From contig JAIEMK010000034.1 of NCBI GenBank assembly GCA_019752295.1, forward strand, positions 1 to 64,000: DNA of 64,000 bases, written 5' to 3'. How positions within the stretch are numbered: the first letter of the stretch is position 1; every line of letters begins with the position of its first letter. Below, in pieces: positions 35,422-44,167 of the stretch. Under the pieces are notes generated by a model. The model was not told the origin of the DNA, made no database searches, and saw only the letters and a list, made by a program, of their open reading frames with translations. Source of the DNA: Chitinophagaceae bacterium. GTDB taxonomy: Bacteria > Bacteroidota > Bacteroidia > Chitinophagales > Chitinophagaceae. A program made the translations under genes and the position numbers.

Positions 35422-36951
35422 CTAATTAAATTCAACTTTAGCAAAACAAGTTACACCTCTAAACGAGCAAGGTACAATCAATTGACGCACCCCTACCTGC
35501 TTAGCATGTCGAGGCATAAAATCGTATCCCCTATCCAGATTTTTAAAGGTTGGGTTACGGTCGAGTTGTCCATCAGGATATAAACTCTGATCAGAAAGAA
35601 TCATGGTTCTTTTATCCTGCGTATTAAAAATAAAATGCGCTTTATCGCCGGTATTCAGCACACCGTATCCAATAAAATTATCTGAATTATCATCGAACTG
35701 CGCTTTTCGAATCACATTGCTCCATTCCATTTTACCTTTTGCATCAAAAGATATCAATACCACATTATCTGCAAAATAACGGGTTACATTGCTGCCACTA
35801 AATTGATTAAACCTGCTCCAGGGGTAATAACCCATTGGAGAATAATAAGAATAATAATCCATCTGCGAATAAAGCGGTGAGCCGTATAAATAGTCCCACC
35901 TGTTTAACAAACTTCCTCTTGTAGTGCTATACGCGGCTTCAGCAGCAACAAAAAAACCTCCGTCTTTCTTTAATACAATATTCTTCAGAAAAAAATCATT
36001 GAACGCCATTTTAAGATTTCCATCACCTTTTGCATCTGCTCTGAAATCGTCCGAAAAAATGGCATTCACCGTTGCCAGTGGTTGGTTCTGCTCTTTATCC
36101 CAAACTGCATAATACAGTCCGTCTACATTGCCCCTGCGTTGCTTACTATAAAAAGAGCAAATCACGTAGTGCTTGTTTACATTATCCACTTTCAATCGCA
36201 GGTCGTCCAGAAAAATTCCGGTGATCTTAATTTCTCTCATACTAATCGCATCTGCGTCTGCAGCTTTCGACATAAAAGCTATCTTATTAATATTATCGTT
36301 CTGTGCCGTTCCCGAACCTTTCAGACAAACCAGATCTCCGTCATTATCTAAAGCAAATTCTGTAAGAAAGTCGTTCCTGTCGGGCATATTCACCAGCATC
36401 CTCGAACGCTTTTGAAGAGTCATATCCTTATCAAAAAGCATCGTGGTTAAAATATTGGCTCTTTCGTTTCTTGTACTCATTTTAAACAGCATAATTTTTT
36501 GTTTGTTCTCGCTATTTAAAACGGTATAAATTTTAACGTTGTTATTATAATTCACATCGGCCGTAGTATCTAATAAAACGGGGTCTCCGATCTTTTTTCC
36601 TCTGGCATCAAGTTTTGCATACATCGCATAGTAGATGCTCTTTCTTTGAAACTGATATACAATCAACACATAATCGGGATACTGAATTAATTCTACGTCG
36701 TTTGTTTTTTCAGGTATAAAGTCGAGTCGATTTTTTTCTACCTGCTTCATATCCTGATCCAATACCGATATATAATGCTGATCGTGGTAGTTCTTATAAA
36801 TCAGTACATTACCGTTCATCTTACCAATTATTTCAAAGCCCATGGTTCTGGCATCATCCCGGTCGGGGTCGGAATAAATAATGCGTTGAGCCCTTAGTCC
36901 CGAAATAAACGATAAAGTGGCGGCAATTAATAGGATGAAAATCTTTTGCAT
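35422..36951 (-). CDS. Uncharacterised exported protein
   Basis: A 509-residue protein with a clear signal peptide (MQKIFILLIAATLSFISGLRAQ) and no transmembrane helix afterwards. I do not recognise a family. Repeating beta-strand blocks with Asp-Lys/Asp-Asn turns (for example VLDQDMKQVEK, LFDKDMTLQKR, ALDNDGDLVCLKG, SFDAKGKMEWSNV) suggest a beta-propeller or similar fold. A Tyr-rich loop lies around residues 365-390 (QMDYYSYYSPMGYYPW). It is the first gene of a two-gene operon with the membrane protein at 34431, so both may act in the envelope. It has a good promoter box. Confidence 0.6.
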   Translation of the reverse strand: MQKIFILLIAATLSFISGLRAQRIIYSDPDRDDARTMGFEIIGKMNGNVLIYKNYHDQHYISVLDQDMKQVEKNRLDFIPEKTNDVELIQYPDYVLIVYQFQRKSIYYAMYAKLDARGKKIGDPVLLDTTADVNYNNNVKIYTVLNSENKQKIMLFKMSTRNERANILTTMLFDKDMTLQKRSRMLVNMPDRNDFLTEFALDNDGDLVCLKGSGTAQNDNINKIAFMSKAADADAISMREIKITGIFLDDLRLKVDNVNKHYVICSFYSKQRRGNVDGLYYAVWDKEQNQPLATVNAIFSDDFRADAKGDGNLKMAFNDFFLKNIVLKKDGGFFVAAEAAYSTTRGSLLNRWDYLYGSPLYSQMDYYSYYSPMGYYPWSRFNQFSGSNVTRYFADNVVLISFDAKGKMEWSNVIRKAQFDDNSDNFIGYGVLNTGDKAHFIFNTQDKRTMILSDQSLYPDGQLDRNPTFKNLDRGYDFMPRHAKQVGVRQLIVPCSFRGVTCFAKVEFN

Positions 36952-36972
36952 CTACAAATTATATTTGTGTTT

Positions 36973-36980
36973 CAAATGTA
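36973..36980 (-). promoter_or_regulatory. -7 box for the exported-protein operon
   Basis: TACATTTG on the minus strand matches TAnnTTTG and lies 21 bases before the ATG at 36951. Confidence 0.5.
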
Positions 36981-37070
36981 CGGTAACTAGCTTTTAAGTA
37001 GATGTAAATAAAAGCAAAAGATTAGTAACCTAAACCAGATTAATTTAGAGCATCTCCAAGTTTTTACGGT

Positions 37071-37078
37071 TACATTTG
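37071..37078 (+). promoter_or_regulatory. -7 box for kup
   Basis: TACATTTG matches TAnnTTTG and lies 37 bases before the GTG start at 37116. Confidence 0.5.
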
Positions 37079-37115
37079 AGGAATAAAACCATTTTTATCC
37101 TAACGCACTTCCATT

Positions 37116-39107
37116 GTGAGCAAGCAATTTAATCAGGTAACAGCGGCTGGTCTGATCATCGCGCTGGGAATTATCTACGGAGATATCGGGACTTCACCCC
37201 TCTACGTTTTAAACGAAATTATTACCGGCCGGGTTATTTCCGAAGAACTGATACTTGGCTCTCTGTCTTGTATTATCTGGACCCTAACCCTTCAAACAAC
37301 AGTTAAATATGTTATCCTCACTTTAAAAGCCGATAACAAGGGCGAGGGTGGCATTTTTAGTTTATATGCACTTGTAAGGCGAAGAAAAAAATGGCTGGTA
37401 CTTCCCGCAATGATTGGCGGGGCGGCACTTCTGGCCGATGGCATCATTACACCACCCATTACTGTTACTTCGGCTATTGAAGGGTTAAGACAATTACCTG
37501 CATTAAACGCCATTTCGCAAAACAGCATCATAGCCATTGTAATAACAATCATCTCTGCACTTTTTTTTGTGCAACAGTTTGGTACCGCGTCTATCGGCAG
37601 ATTATTCGGGCCGATTATGGCCATTTGGTTTACCATGCTTGCAGTTTTGGGTTCCATCCACCTGGTAGATGATATTTATATATTAAAATGTCTTAGCCCG
37701 CACTATGCAGTTGAACTATTAACCCGTTATCCGAAAGGGTTTTGGCTATTGGGTGCCGTGTTTCTTTGTACCACAGGTGCCGAAGCACTTTATAGCGATC
37801 TGGGGCATTGCGGCCGTGGAAATATCCGCTACTCCTGGATCTTTGTAAAAATTTGTCTGATCCTGAATTATCTGGGTCAGGGTGCTTGGTTGTTGGCGAA
37901 TCATCGCAACCAGATTATTCCTATGCAGGTGATGGCCGATGGTTTTAACCCCTTCATTGGCATCATGCCTCAATGGTTTAAGTTGCCAGGAATTATTATA
38001 TCCACTACTGCGGCTATTATTGCCAGTCAGGCTTTGATTTCCGGATCTTTTACCCTGATCAGTGAAGCCATGCGTTTGAACCTATGGCCTAAAATGAAAA
38101 TTCAATATCCTACAGAAGAAAAAGGACAATTATATATTCCCGGCATTAGCCTTCTTTTGTTCATCGGATGTACCGGTGTAGTACTCTATTTTCAGAAATC
38201 AGCAAATATGGGAGCGGCCTACGGCTTGGCTATTACCATGTGTATGATTAGCACTTCTATTTTATTTGCCAACTTTCTTGTTAGCAAAAGAGTATTCCCA
38301 CTTTGGATTTACCTGTACCTGTCTGTTTACTTCGCCATTGAAATATCTTTCCTGATTGCCAATCTCGAAAAATTCATGCACGGTGGTTATGTTACATTGG
38401 TAGTTGGTGGCGGATTATTTGCTGTAATGTATGTATGGTACAGGAGCCGTAAAATTAAAAACAGGTACGTAGAATTTGTGCGGATGGAACACTATATTCC
38501 AATGATTCAGGAATTGAGCAACGACAAAACCGTTCCTAAATATTCAACACACCTCATCTATATGACCAGTGCCAATAATCCAAAAGAGATAGAGCACAAA
38601 ATCATTTATTCTATCATGAATAAAAAGCCCAAGCGTGCTGATATTTATTGGTTTGTTCATGTGGATGTTTTAGATGACCCCTATACCTGCGAATACACGG
38701 TAGAGCATATCATTCCAAATGATATTATACGGGTAGAATTCAGACTGGGATTCCGTGTGGAGCAAAGAATCAATCTCATGTTCAGAAAAGTGGTACAGGA
38801 ATTAGTGAACAACAAGGAAGTAAATATTACTAGTCGTTACGAGAGTCTTGAAAAGAATAATGTGGTAGGTGATTTTCAGTTTATTGTATTGGAAAAATAC
38901 CTGAGTCAGGATAACGAATTACCGATTTTCGAAAGGATCGTGATGAAATTATATTTCTGGCTCAAAGAGATCAGTCTTGGCGAAGAGCGTGGATTTGGAT
39001 TAGATCCCAGTAATGTATCAGTTGAAAAATTCCCATTGATCGTTGCACCCATTTCAAAAATGAACCTCAAAAGAGTATTTCACGATTCAAGTGAATACGA
39101 ATATTAA
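37116..39107 (+). CDS. kup: Kup: potassium uptake permease
   Basis: Inner-membrane K+/H+ symporter of the KUP/HAK/KT family, 663 residues. The family opening is present: GIIYGDIGTSPLYV in the first helix, KADNKGEGGIFSLYAL, then GGAALLADGIITPPITVTSAIEGL. About twelve helices fill residues 10-440, followed by a soluble C-terminal domain of about 220 residues. The start is GTG (MSKQFNQ); no in-frame ATG lies before the first helix. It may lead a transcript into the hydrolase gene that starts 18 bases after its stop. Confidence 0.95.
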   Translation: MSKQFNQVTAAGLIIALGIIYGDIGTSPLYVLNEIITGRVISEELILGSLSCIIWTLTLQTTVKYVILTLKADNKGEGGIFSLYALVRRRKKWLVLPAMIGGAALLADGIITPPITVTSAIEGLRQLPALNAISQNSIIAIVITIISALFFVQQFGTASIGRLFGPIMAIWFTMLAVLGSIHLVDDIYILKCLSPHYAVELLTRYPKGFWLLGAVFLCTTGAEALYSDLGHCGRGNIRYSWIFVKICLILNYLGQGAWLLANHRNQIIPMQVMADGFNPFIGIMPQWFKLPGIIISTTAAIIASQALISGSFTLISEAMRLNLWPKMKIQYPTEEKGQLYIPGISLLLFIGCTGVVLYFQKSANMGAAYGLAITMCMISTSILFANFLVSKRVFPLWIYLYLSVYFAIEISFLIANLEKFMHGGYVTLVVGGGLFAVMYVWYRSRKIKNRYVEFVRMEHYIPMIQELSNDKTVPKYSTHLIYMTSANNPKEIEHKIIYSIMNKKPKRADIYWFVHVDVLDDPYTCEYTVEHIIPNDIIRVEFRLGFRVEQRINLMFRKVVQELVNNKEVNITSRYESLEKNNVVGDFQFIVLEKYLSQDNELPIFERIVMKLYFWLKEISLGEERGFGLDPSNVSVEKFPLIVAPISKMNLKRVFHDSSEYEY

Positions 39108-39124
39108 TTCAGCATTTTGAGCAA

Positions 39125-39988
39125 TTGGTATGGCAGATTTGCAAAGGAATATTAGTATATTACCCGAGCGAAAGCCATTCAACTTTTGCATCAAACCACT
39201 TGCCTCTTACCTTAATTTATATTATTCTGGTATATGGAGCGATCCTTTTGATCGCCTATTTGTTGCAGGAGAAAATCATTTTCAAACCCGAGAAATTAGC
39301 TCAGGATTTTGAATACAAATACGATGCTCCTTTTGAAGAACTTTTTTTTGATGTAGCACCCGGAGTAAGGATCAACGGTTTGCATTTTTATTGCAGTGAG
39401 CCGAAGGGATTAATACTTTATTTTCATGGTAATTCGCGGAGCATTAAAGGTTGGGCAAAATATGCACGCGATTTTTATCGGTTTCAATATGATGTGGTGC
39501 TGGTTGACTATCGCGGGTTCGGTAAAAGCACAGGTAAAAGAAACGAGAAAGAAATGCTTTCCGATATGCAGTTTGTGTATCAGGAATTGCTGAAAAAATG
39601 TCCTGAGCACCACGTATTGGTATATGGCAGAAGCATGGGCAGTGGCTTTGCTTCAAAAATAGCGGCCGATAATTCTCCCAGATACCTGATTCTGGATGCA
39701 CCTTATTACAGTTTTATTAAAGTAGCAGCCCGATTCCTTCCCATTTTGCCCCATCGCTGGTGGTTAAGGTATAAACTAAGAACCGATCTGTGGATTCGAA
39801 AAGTAAACTGCCACACTTATATTATTCATGGCACAAAGGACTGGCTGATACCCATTTCTCAAAGCGAAAAATTACAATCCATCAGTCCGCATAAAATAAC
39901 CCTCATCCGTATTCATGGAGGCGGGCATAATAATCTGCCCTCATTTAATGAATATCACAATTTCATTCGCGATATCTTAAAATATTAA
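39125..39988 (+). CDS. Membrane-anchored alpha/beta hydrolase, paralogue 1
   Basis: A 287-residue serine hydrolase with one N-terminal membrane helix (about 29-47, IYIILVYGAILLIAYLL) followed by EKIIFKPEKL, as in the YqkD/BEM46/ABHD13 group. The catalytic site shows Ser in GRSMGSG, Asp in GTKDWLIP and His in GGGHNNLP; the oxyanion segment is LYFHGNSRS. The start is uncertain: the longest frame begins at a TTG (39125), and the first in-frame ATG is far inside the domain; another TTG near 39199 sits just before the helix. Its substrate is unknown. It is a tandem paralogue of the next gene. Confidence 0.8.
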   Translation: MVWQICKGILVYYPSESHSTFASNHLPLTLIYIILVYGAILLIAYLLQEKIIFKPEKLAQDFEYKYDAPFEELFFDVAPGVRINGLHFYCSEPKGLILYFHGNSRSIKGWAKYARDFYRFQYDVVLVDYRGFGKSTGKRNEKEMLSDMQFVYQELLKKCPEHHVLVYGRSMGSGFASKIAADNSPRYLILDAPYYSFIKVAARFLPILPHRWWLRYKLRTDLWIRKVNCHTYIIHGTKDWLIPISQSEKLQSISPHKITLIRIHGGGHNNLPSFNEYHNFIRDILKY

Positions 39989-40032
39989 CTCCATTATTTT
40001 ATGAAGCCGTATTTTCGCTGCTAATCTTTTTC

Positions 40033-40845
40033 ATGAAAAAAAAATATTCATCTCTATTCCGATGGCTTAAAATAATTCTGGCAATCTATTGCTTGCTGGG
40101 CATTGCATTTTATTATTTGCAGGAAAAGCTCATATTTCACCCTTTGGCATTAGCTGAAGGAACAGCTTTTCATTTTGATCAGCCCTTTAAAGAACTCAAT
40201 CTAAAGCAGGACGATGCCACATACTATAATATAGTAGCTTTTACCGTTCCCGATAGCATTAAAAAAGGAGTGGTTTTATATTTTCACGGTAATAAAGAAA
40301 ATATCAATCACTATGCAAAATTTGCCGGAAATTTTACCCGAAATGGGTGGGAAGTATGGATGCCCGATTATCCGAAATATGGGAAATCAACCGGCGACCT
40401 CACTGAAAAAAATTTGTACGAAGAGGCGCTTCAATTATATAAACTTGCCAGAACAATTTATCAACCAAATCAAATTACGATCTACGGAAAGTCTTTAGGC
40501 ACGGGCATTGCAGCCGAGTTGGCGAGCATCCGGGATTGTAAACAATTGATTCTGGAAACACCCTATCAGAGTGTGGTTTCATTGGTTGATCACTATACCC
40601 TGATCCTTCCACTGAATAGTATCCTGCATTTTAAAATGCCTACCGATCAGTACCTGAAAAAAGTAACTGCGCCTGTCATTATTTTTCACGGAACTATGGA
40701 TGCACTCATTCCTTTGAGCAATGCGTCCAAACTAAAAACCTCTCTCAAGCCCCATGATCAGTTTATTGTAATCGAAGGGGGCAATCACCACAATCTGAAT
40801 CAGTTTCCCGAAATGCAACAAAAGTTGGATAGTTTGCTTCGTTAA
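40033..40845 (+). CDS. Membrane-anchored alpha/beta hydrolase, paralogue 2
   Basis: A 270-residue homologue of the preceding gene with the same plan: N-terminal helix (about 11-29), YLQEKLIFHPLAL, oxyanion segment LYFHGNKEN, nucleophile elbow GKSLGTG, acidic residue in GTMDALIP and catalytic His in GGNHHNL. It has an ordinary ATG start and a charged MKKKY opening. The active site probably faces the periplasm because only one helix is present. It is 44 bases downstream of paralogue 1 and 45 bases upstream of the transporter start. Confidence 0.85.
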   Translation: MKKKYSSLFRWLKIILAIYCLLGIAFYYLQEKLIFHPLALAEGTAFHFDQPFKELNLKQDDATYYNIVAFTVPDSIKKGVVLYFHGNKENINHYAKFAGNFTRNGWEVWMPDYPKYGKSTGDLTEKNLYEEALQLYKLARTIYQPNQITIYGKSLGTGIAAELASIRDCKQLILETPYQSVVSLVDHYTLILPLNSILHFKMPTDQYLKKVTAPVIIFHGTMDALIPLSNASKLKTSLKPHDQFIVIEGGNHHNLNQFPEMQQKLDSLLR

Positions 40846-40890
40846 TCGTAGATGATTATTTTTCTTTTATCTTTAATGCAAAGCCTTTGC

Positions 40891-42204
40891 ATGTCGATTC
40901 TTTTACTGATTGCCGCTGTTTTGATTTTAGTGTTATTGATAACAGTGGTAAAGCTGCAGCCTTTTCTTTCCTTCTTATTGGTATGTATTGCGGTCGGACT
41001 TTCAAAGAGCATGGAAGTGGGTAAGATCATGGCGGCTATTCAAAAAGGCATTGGTGATATCATGGGTTCTTTATTGGTGATTTTGATTATTGGAGCGATG
41101 TTAGGGAAATTAGTGGCTGATAGTGGTGCTGCAAATAAAATTGCGGATAGTTTGATTCAGGCATTTGGTAGTAAACGGATTCAATGGGCATTGGTTACAA
41201 CTGCATTCATTGTAGGCATCCCCTTATTTTATGGAGTTGGTTTTGTGTTGTTAGTGCCTTTAGTTATTACTATTTCTGCAAAATATAAAATACCCGCGGT
41301 ATATCTTGGTTTGCCAACATTGGCAGCGCTTTCGGTTACTCACGGATACCTGCCACCACACCCTTCGCCCGTTGCATTGGCCGAACAGTTTCATGCAGAT
41401 CTTGGTAAAACTTTATTGTATGGTTTTCTAATTGCTATCCCGGCAATTATTATAGCGGGTCCAATTTTTTCTGTTACGCTAAAAAAATACAACTCAAAAC
41501 CTTTGGCTGTTTTTACAAATCAACAAATCGATGAAAAAAAGTTGCCCAGTTTATTTTTTAGCATACTTGCTGTTTTTCTTCCCGTACTACTGATAGCCCA
41601 AGATACCTTGGTGAAAATTATTTTTCCAGAGAAAAATGTATTTACTCAATTGGTTCATATAGTTGGAGACCCATCCATTGCTATGCTGATTAGTTTACTC
41701 ATTGCATTATATACTTTGGGCATTCGACAAGGAAAGAAGGTTGAAACGATCATGAAACCAATGGGAGATGCCATTAAAGAAATTTCGAGCATCTTACTCA
41801 TTATCGCAGGAGCAGGAGCATTGAAACAAATATTATCCGACTCTGGTATTAGTAATGATTTAATTCAACCTTTGAGTGGGTTATCTATTCATCCTTTACT
41901 ATTGGCCTGGAGCATTAGTGCAATCATACGTGTAAGTGTAGGATCTGCAACTGTAGCGGGTTTAACTACTGCAGGCATTGTTGCTCCTTTAATAGCAAGC
42001 ACTGGAGTAAACCCCAGTTTATTGGTATTAGCAACTGGCGCAGGAAGTCTTATGTTTTCGCACGTAAATGATCCGGGTTTTTGGATGTTCAAAGAATATT
42101 TTAATTTAACGGTAAAAGAAACCATCAAAACATGGAGCATTATGGAAACCATTGTTTCTGTAGTAGGACTAATTGGTGTGTTTATTATTAATAGCTTTTT
42201 ATAA
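40891..42204 (+). CDS. GntP-family permease (gluconate or D-serine type)
   Basis: Inner-membrane proton symporter of the GntP family, about 437 residues and twelve or so helices. Typical segments are KLQPFLSFLLVCIAVGL, GFGxxLG-type GDIMGSLLVILIIGAMLGKL, GIPLFYGVGFVLLVPL, THGYLPPHPSP and SHVNDPGFW. The family includes gluconate permeases and the D-serine transporter DsdX. I prefer the ATG at 40891 (MSILLL) because ATGs at 40852 and 40876 lie before or against a TATCTTTA box at 40868-40875 that resembles a -7 element. The genes that follow (RidA and a fold-III PLP enzyme, 15 and 20 bases apart) point to an amino-acid substrate rather than gluconate; no gluconokinase is near. Confidence 0.85.
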   Translation: MSILLLIAAVLILVLLITVVKLQPFLSFLLVCIAVGLSKSMEVGKIMAAIQKGIGDIMGSLLVILIIGAMLGKLVADSGAANKIADSLIQAFGSKRIQWALVTTAFIVGIPLFYGVGFVLLVPLVITISAKYKIPAVYLGLPTLAALSVTHGYLPPHPSPVALAEQFHADLGKTLLYGFLIAIPAIIIAGPIFSVTLKKYNSKPLAVFTNQQIDEKKLPSLFFSILAVFLPVLLIAQDTLVKIIFPEKNVFTQLVHIVGDPSIAMLISLLIALYTLGIRQGKKVETIMKPMGDAIKEISSILLIIAGAGALKQILSDSGISNDLIQPLSGLSIHPLLLAWSISAIIRVSVGSATVAGLTTAGIVAPLIASTGVNPSLLVLATGAGSLMFSHVNDPGFWMFKEYFNLTVKETIKTWSIMETIVSVVGLIGVFIINSFL

Positions 42205-42219
42205 TTTAAAAATATTTTT

Positions 42220-42690
42220 ATGTCGGCTGATGAAAAATTTACAGCATTAGGTCTAAACTTACCGCCAGCTCCCAAACCGCTGGGTGTTTATAAACCATTG
42301 TTGATTGATGGCAAGCATTGTTATGTTTCCGGACATGGTACAGTACAAGATGACGGCTCTTTTATTGTGGGAAAGGTTGGCGATCAGCTTACACAAGAAG
42401 AAGCAAAACTAGCAGCACAACAAGTAGGGCTGGCAATTCTTTCTACCCTTAAAACAAACTTAGGTTCCCTAAATAGAATTAAACGTGTTATTAAAGTATT
42501 GGGCATGGTAAACTGTGTTCCCGAATTTGACAAACATCCATATGTCATTAACGGCTGCAGCGAACTTTTTGCAAAAGTTTGGGGAGATGAAAATGGTATT
42601 GGCGTACGAAGTGCTGTTGGCATGGGTTCTTTACCAGGCAATATTCCTGTTGAAATTGAAGCAATATTTGAATTACACGATGAAGCTTAA
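42220..42690 (+). CDS. RidA/YjgF-family enamine/imine deaminase (long form)
   Basis: A 156-residue protein of the RidA superfamily, longer than E. coli RidA by about 28 residues at the N-terminus. RidA hydrolyses reactive 2-aminoacrylate and 2-aminocrotonate released by PLP enzymes that dehydrate serine or threonine. The key arginine is seen as Arg130 in GVRSAVG, with Glu146 in VEIEAIFEL. It lies between a GntP-type transporter and a PLP-dependent fold-III enzyme in an operon with gaps of 15 and 20 bases, which fits a job of cleaning up the enamine made by that enzyme. Confidence 0.88.
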   Translation: MSADEKFTALGLNLPPAPKPLGVYKPLLIDGKHCYVSGHGTVQDDGSFIVGKVGDQLTQEEAKLAAQQVGLAILSTLKTNLGSLNRIKRVIKVLGMVNCVPEFDKHPYVINGCSELFAKVWGDENGIGVRSAVGMGSLPGNIPVEIEAIFELHDEA

Positions 42691-42710
42691 CTCAGAAAAA
42701 AAATTTAGAA

Positions 42711-43811
42711 ATGGAATGGTACGAAATAAAAAATATTGAAACCGTTGATAGCCCGGCATTATTGATTTACCCAGATAGAGTTAAAGAGAATATTCGCCTA
42801 TTGATTGAAATGGCTGGAAGCGTAGCAGCTTTACGACCGCATGTAAAGACCAATAAAATGAGCGAAGCTTGTCAACTCTTACTAGATGCTGGCATTACTA
42901 AATTTAAATGTGCCACTATCGCCGAAGCAGAAATGTTGGGTACCATTCAGGCTCCTGATGTGCTGTTGGCATACCAGCCCGTTGGCCCCAAAGCCTTGCG
43001 ATTATTGAGGTTGGTACAAATGTTCCCCGAAACAAAATATGCCGCATTAATTGATAATATGGATATTGCTTTTCACATTGCAAAAACTTTTGCTGCAGCA
43101 AATAAAAAGCTTGACCTCTATATCGATTTAAATACCGGGATGAATCGATCGGGCATCAAACCAGAAAATGCATTTGAATTATATCAGTCCTGCAGCGAAT
43201 TAAAAAGCATTCAAATAGTAGGCTTACACGCTTACGACGGGCATATCCGCGACACCGATCTCGAAGAGCGCAAACGCAAATCGGACGAGGGTTTTGAAAA
43301 AGTGGAAACACTAAAAAATTCAATAGAAGCTTTCGATGGCCGGAAGATGAAAATTGTTGTTGGAGGCTCTCCCAGTTTTCCAACCCATACTCACCGCAAG
43401 GGCGTTGAATATAGTCCGGGTACTTTTATTTTCTGGGACTGGGGCTACAAACATATTGTACCCGATGAACCTTTTGAGTATGCTGCATTGCTGATGACGC
43501 GTATCAATTCAATCATCGATGAAAAAACATTCTGTTGCGACCTCGGACATAAAGCCGTTGCCGCAGAAAATCCTTTACCCCGTGTACATTTTTTAAATGC
43601 ACCAAATGCAGTTCCAAAAGCACAGAGCGAAGAACATTTGAGTGTTAGTGTTGATGATACGAGTATTTATAAAGTAGGCGATGTGTTGTATGGTGTTCCG
43701 GTGCATATTTGTCCTACAGTTGCCTTATACGCAGAAGCGAATATTGTAGAAGATCATTCGGTTACCAAACAATGGAAAGTGATTGCGAGAGATAGAAAAA
43801 TTACGGTGTAA
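42711..43811 (+). CDS. Fold-III PLP enzyme: D-serine dehydratase / D-threonine aldolase family
   Basis: A 366-residue enzyme with an alanine-racemase-like N-terminal barrel and a C-terminal beta domain. The PLP lysine is Lys46 in RPHVKTNK. The barrel shows DLNTGMNRSGI, GLHAYDGHI and GGSPSFPTH. Near the end, His332-x-Cys334 in VPVHICPTV matches the metal-ligand pair I recall for Zn-dependent D-serine dehydratase (His, Cys); in D-threonine aldolases the second ligand is Asp. I therefore favour dehydration of D-serine or D-threonine to a 2-keto acid, with RidA hydrolysing the enamine. D-threonine aldolase remains possible. It is the last gene of the operon and is followed by a repeat. Confidence 0.85.
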   Translation: MEWYEIKNIETVDSPALLIYPDRVKENIRLLIEMAGSVAALRPHVKTNKMSEACQLLLDAGITKFKCATIAEAEMLGTIQAPDVLLAYQPVGPKALRLLRLVQMFPETKYAALIDNMDIAFHIAKTFAAANKKLDLYIDLNTGMNRSGIKPENAFELYQSCSELKSIQIVGLHAYDGHIRDTDLEERKRKSDEGFEKVETLKNSIEAFDGRKMKIVVGGSPSFPTHTHRKGVEYSPGTFIFWDWGYKHIVPDEPFEYAALLMTRINSIIDEKTFCCDLGHKAVAAENPLPRVHFLNAPNAVPKAQSEEHLSVSVDDTSIYKVGDVLYGVPVHICPTVALYAEANIVEDHSVTKQWKVIARDRKITV

Positions 43812-43837
43812 TATTTTTGAATTTTGAATTTTTCTTC

Positions 43838-44075
43838 CGGGACTGTTTTTATAGCACGCGGATGACGCGGATGAAACAGATCTGCGCCGATTAATTTAGC
43901 TAAAGTTGACTAAATTAATTTCCCCTCCAAACCATGGTTTGGAGGGGGCACCGATTTCGTGTAACGGAATACGGTGGGGGTGGTTGATTCTCTTAGAGAT
44001 TATTTTTCATCAGTTCAAGCTTTTTACCACCCCACTTCGCTTCGCACCCCTCCTATTCGCAAGCGAACAGGAGGG
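43838..44075. repeat. Structured intergenic repeat, copy 1 (convergent spacer)
   Basis: It begins GACTGTTTTTATAGCACGCG, has GATGACGCGGATGAAACAG, a perfect 26-bp palindrome at 43922-43947 (CCCCTCC arms around CATG), a short hairpin with CGT/ACG at about 43953-43970, the shared GGGGGTGGTTGATTCTCTT, and a final hairpin with CCCCTCCT and AGGAGGGG arms at about 44046-44075. The second full copy is at 55227-55485; several hairpin arms differ in sequence but still pair. The palindromes may terminate both convergent transcripts. Confidence 0.65.
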
Positions 44076-44111
44076 GATATTTTTATTTATTATTCTTCAT
44101 ACCTTTCACAC

Positions 44112-44167
44112 TCTTCACTCTTCACTCTTCACTCTTCACTCTTCACTCTTCACTCTTCACTCTTCAC
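44112..44167. repeat. Heptanucleotide tandem repeat (TCTTCAC)8
   Basis: Eight perfect 7-base units. The last 18 bases encode the final VKSEE and stop of the ldcA gene on the minus strand. Shorter runs of the same unit follow the stop codons of nrdJ (about 50630-50646) and the LytTR gene (about 55517-55531). Confidence 0.85.

Noticed and set aside
36959..36966. Plus-strand TATATTTG box near 36960
   Set aside because: It matches TAnnTTTG but lies about 150 bases before kup, which has a closer box at 37071; the site is probably a chance match in AT-rich DNA.
39130..39312. Possible frameshifted start of the hydrolase at 39125 (ATG at 39130 in another frame)
   Set aside because: The long frame carries the membrane helix and the full domain without interruption, so a TTG start is simpler. 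Kept only as an uncertainty.
40852..40878. Longer starts for the GntP-family gene (ATG at 40852 or 40876)
   Set aside because: They add residues before the conserved first helix and clash with a probable -7-like TATCTTTA at 40868-40875. They cannot be excluded without transcript data.
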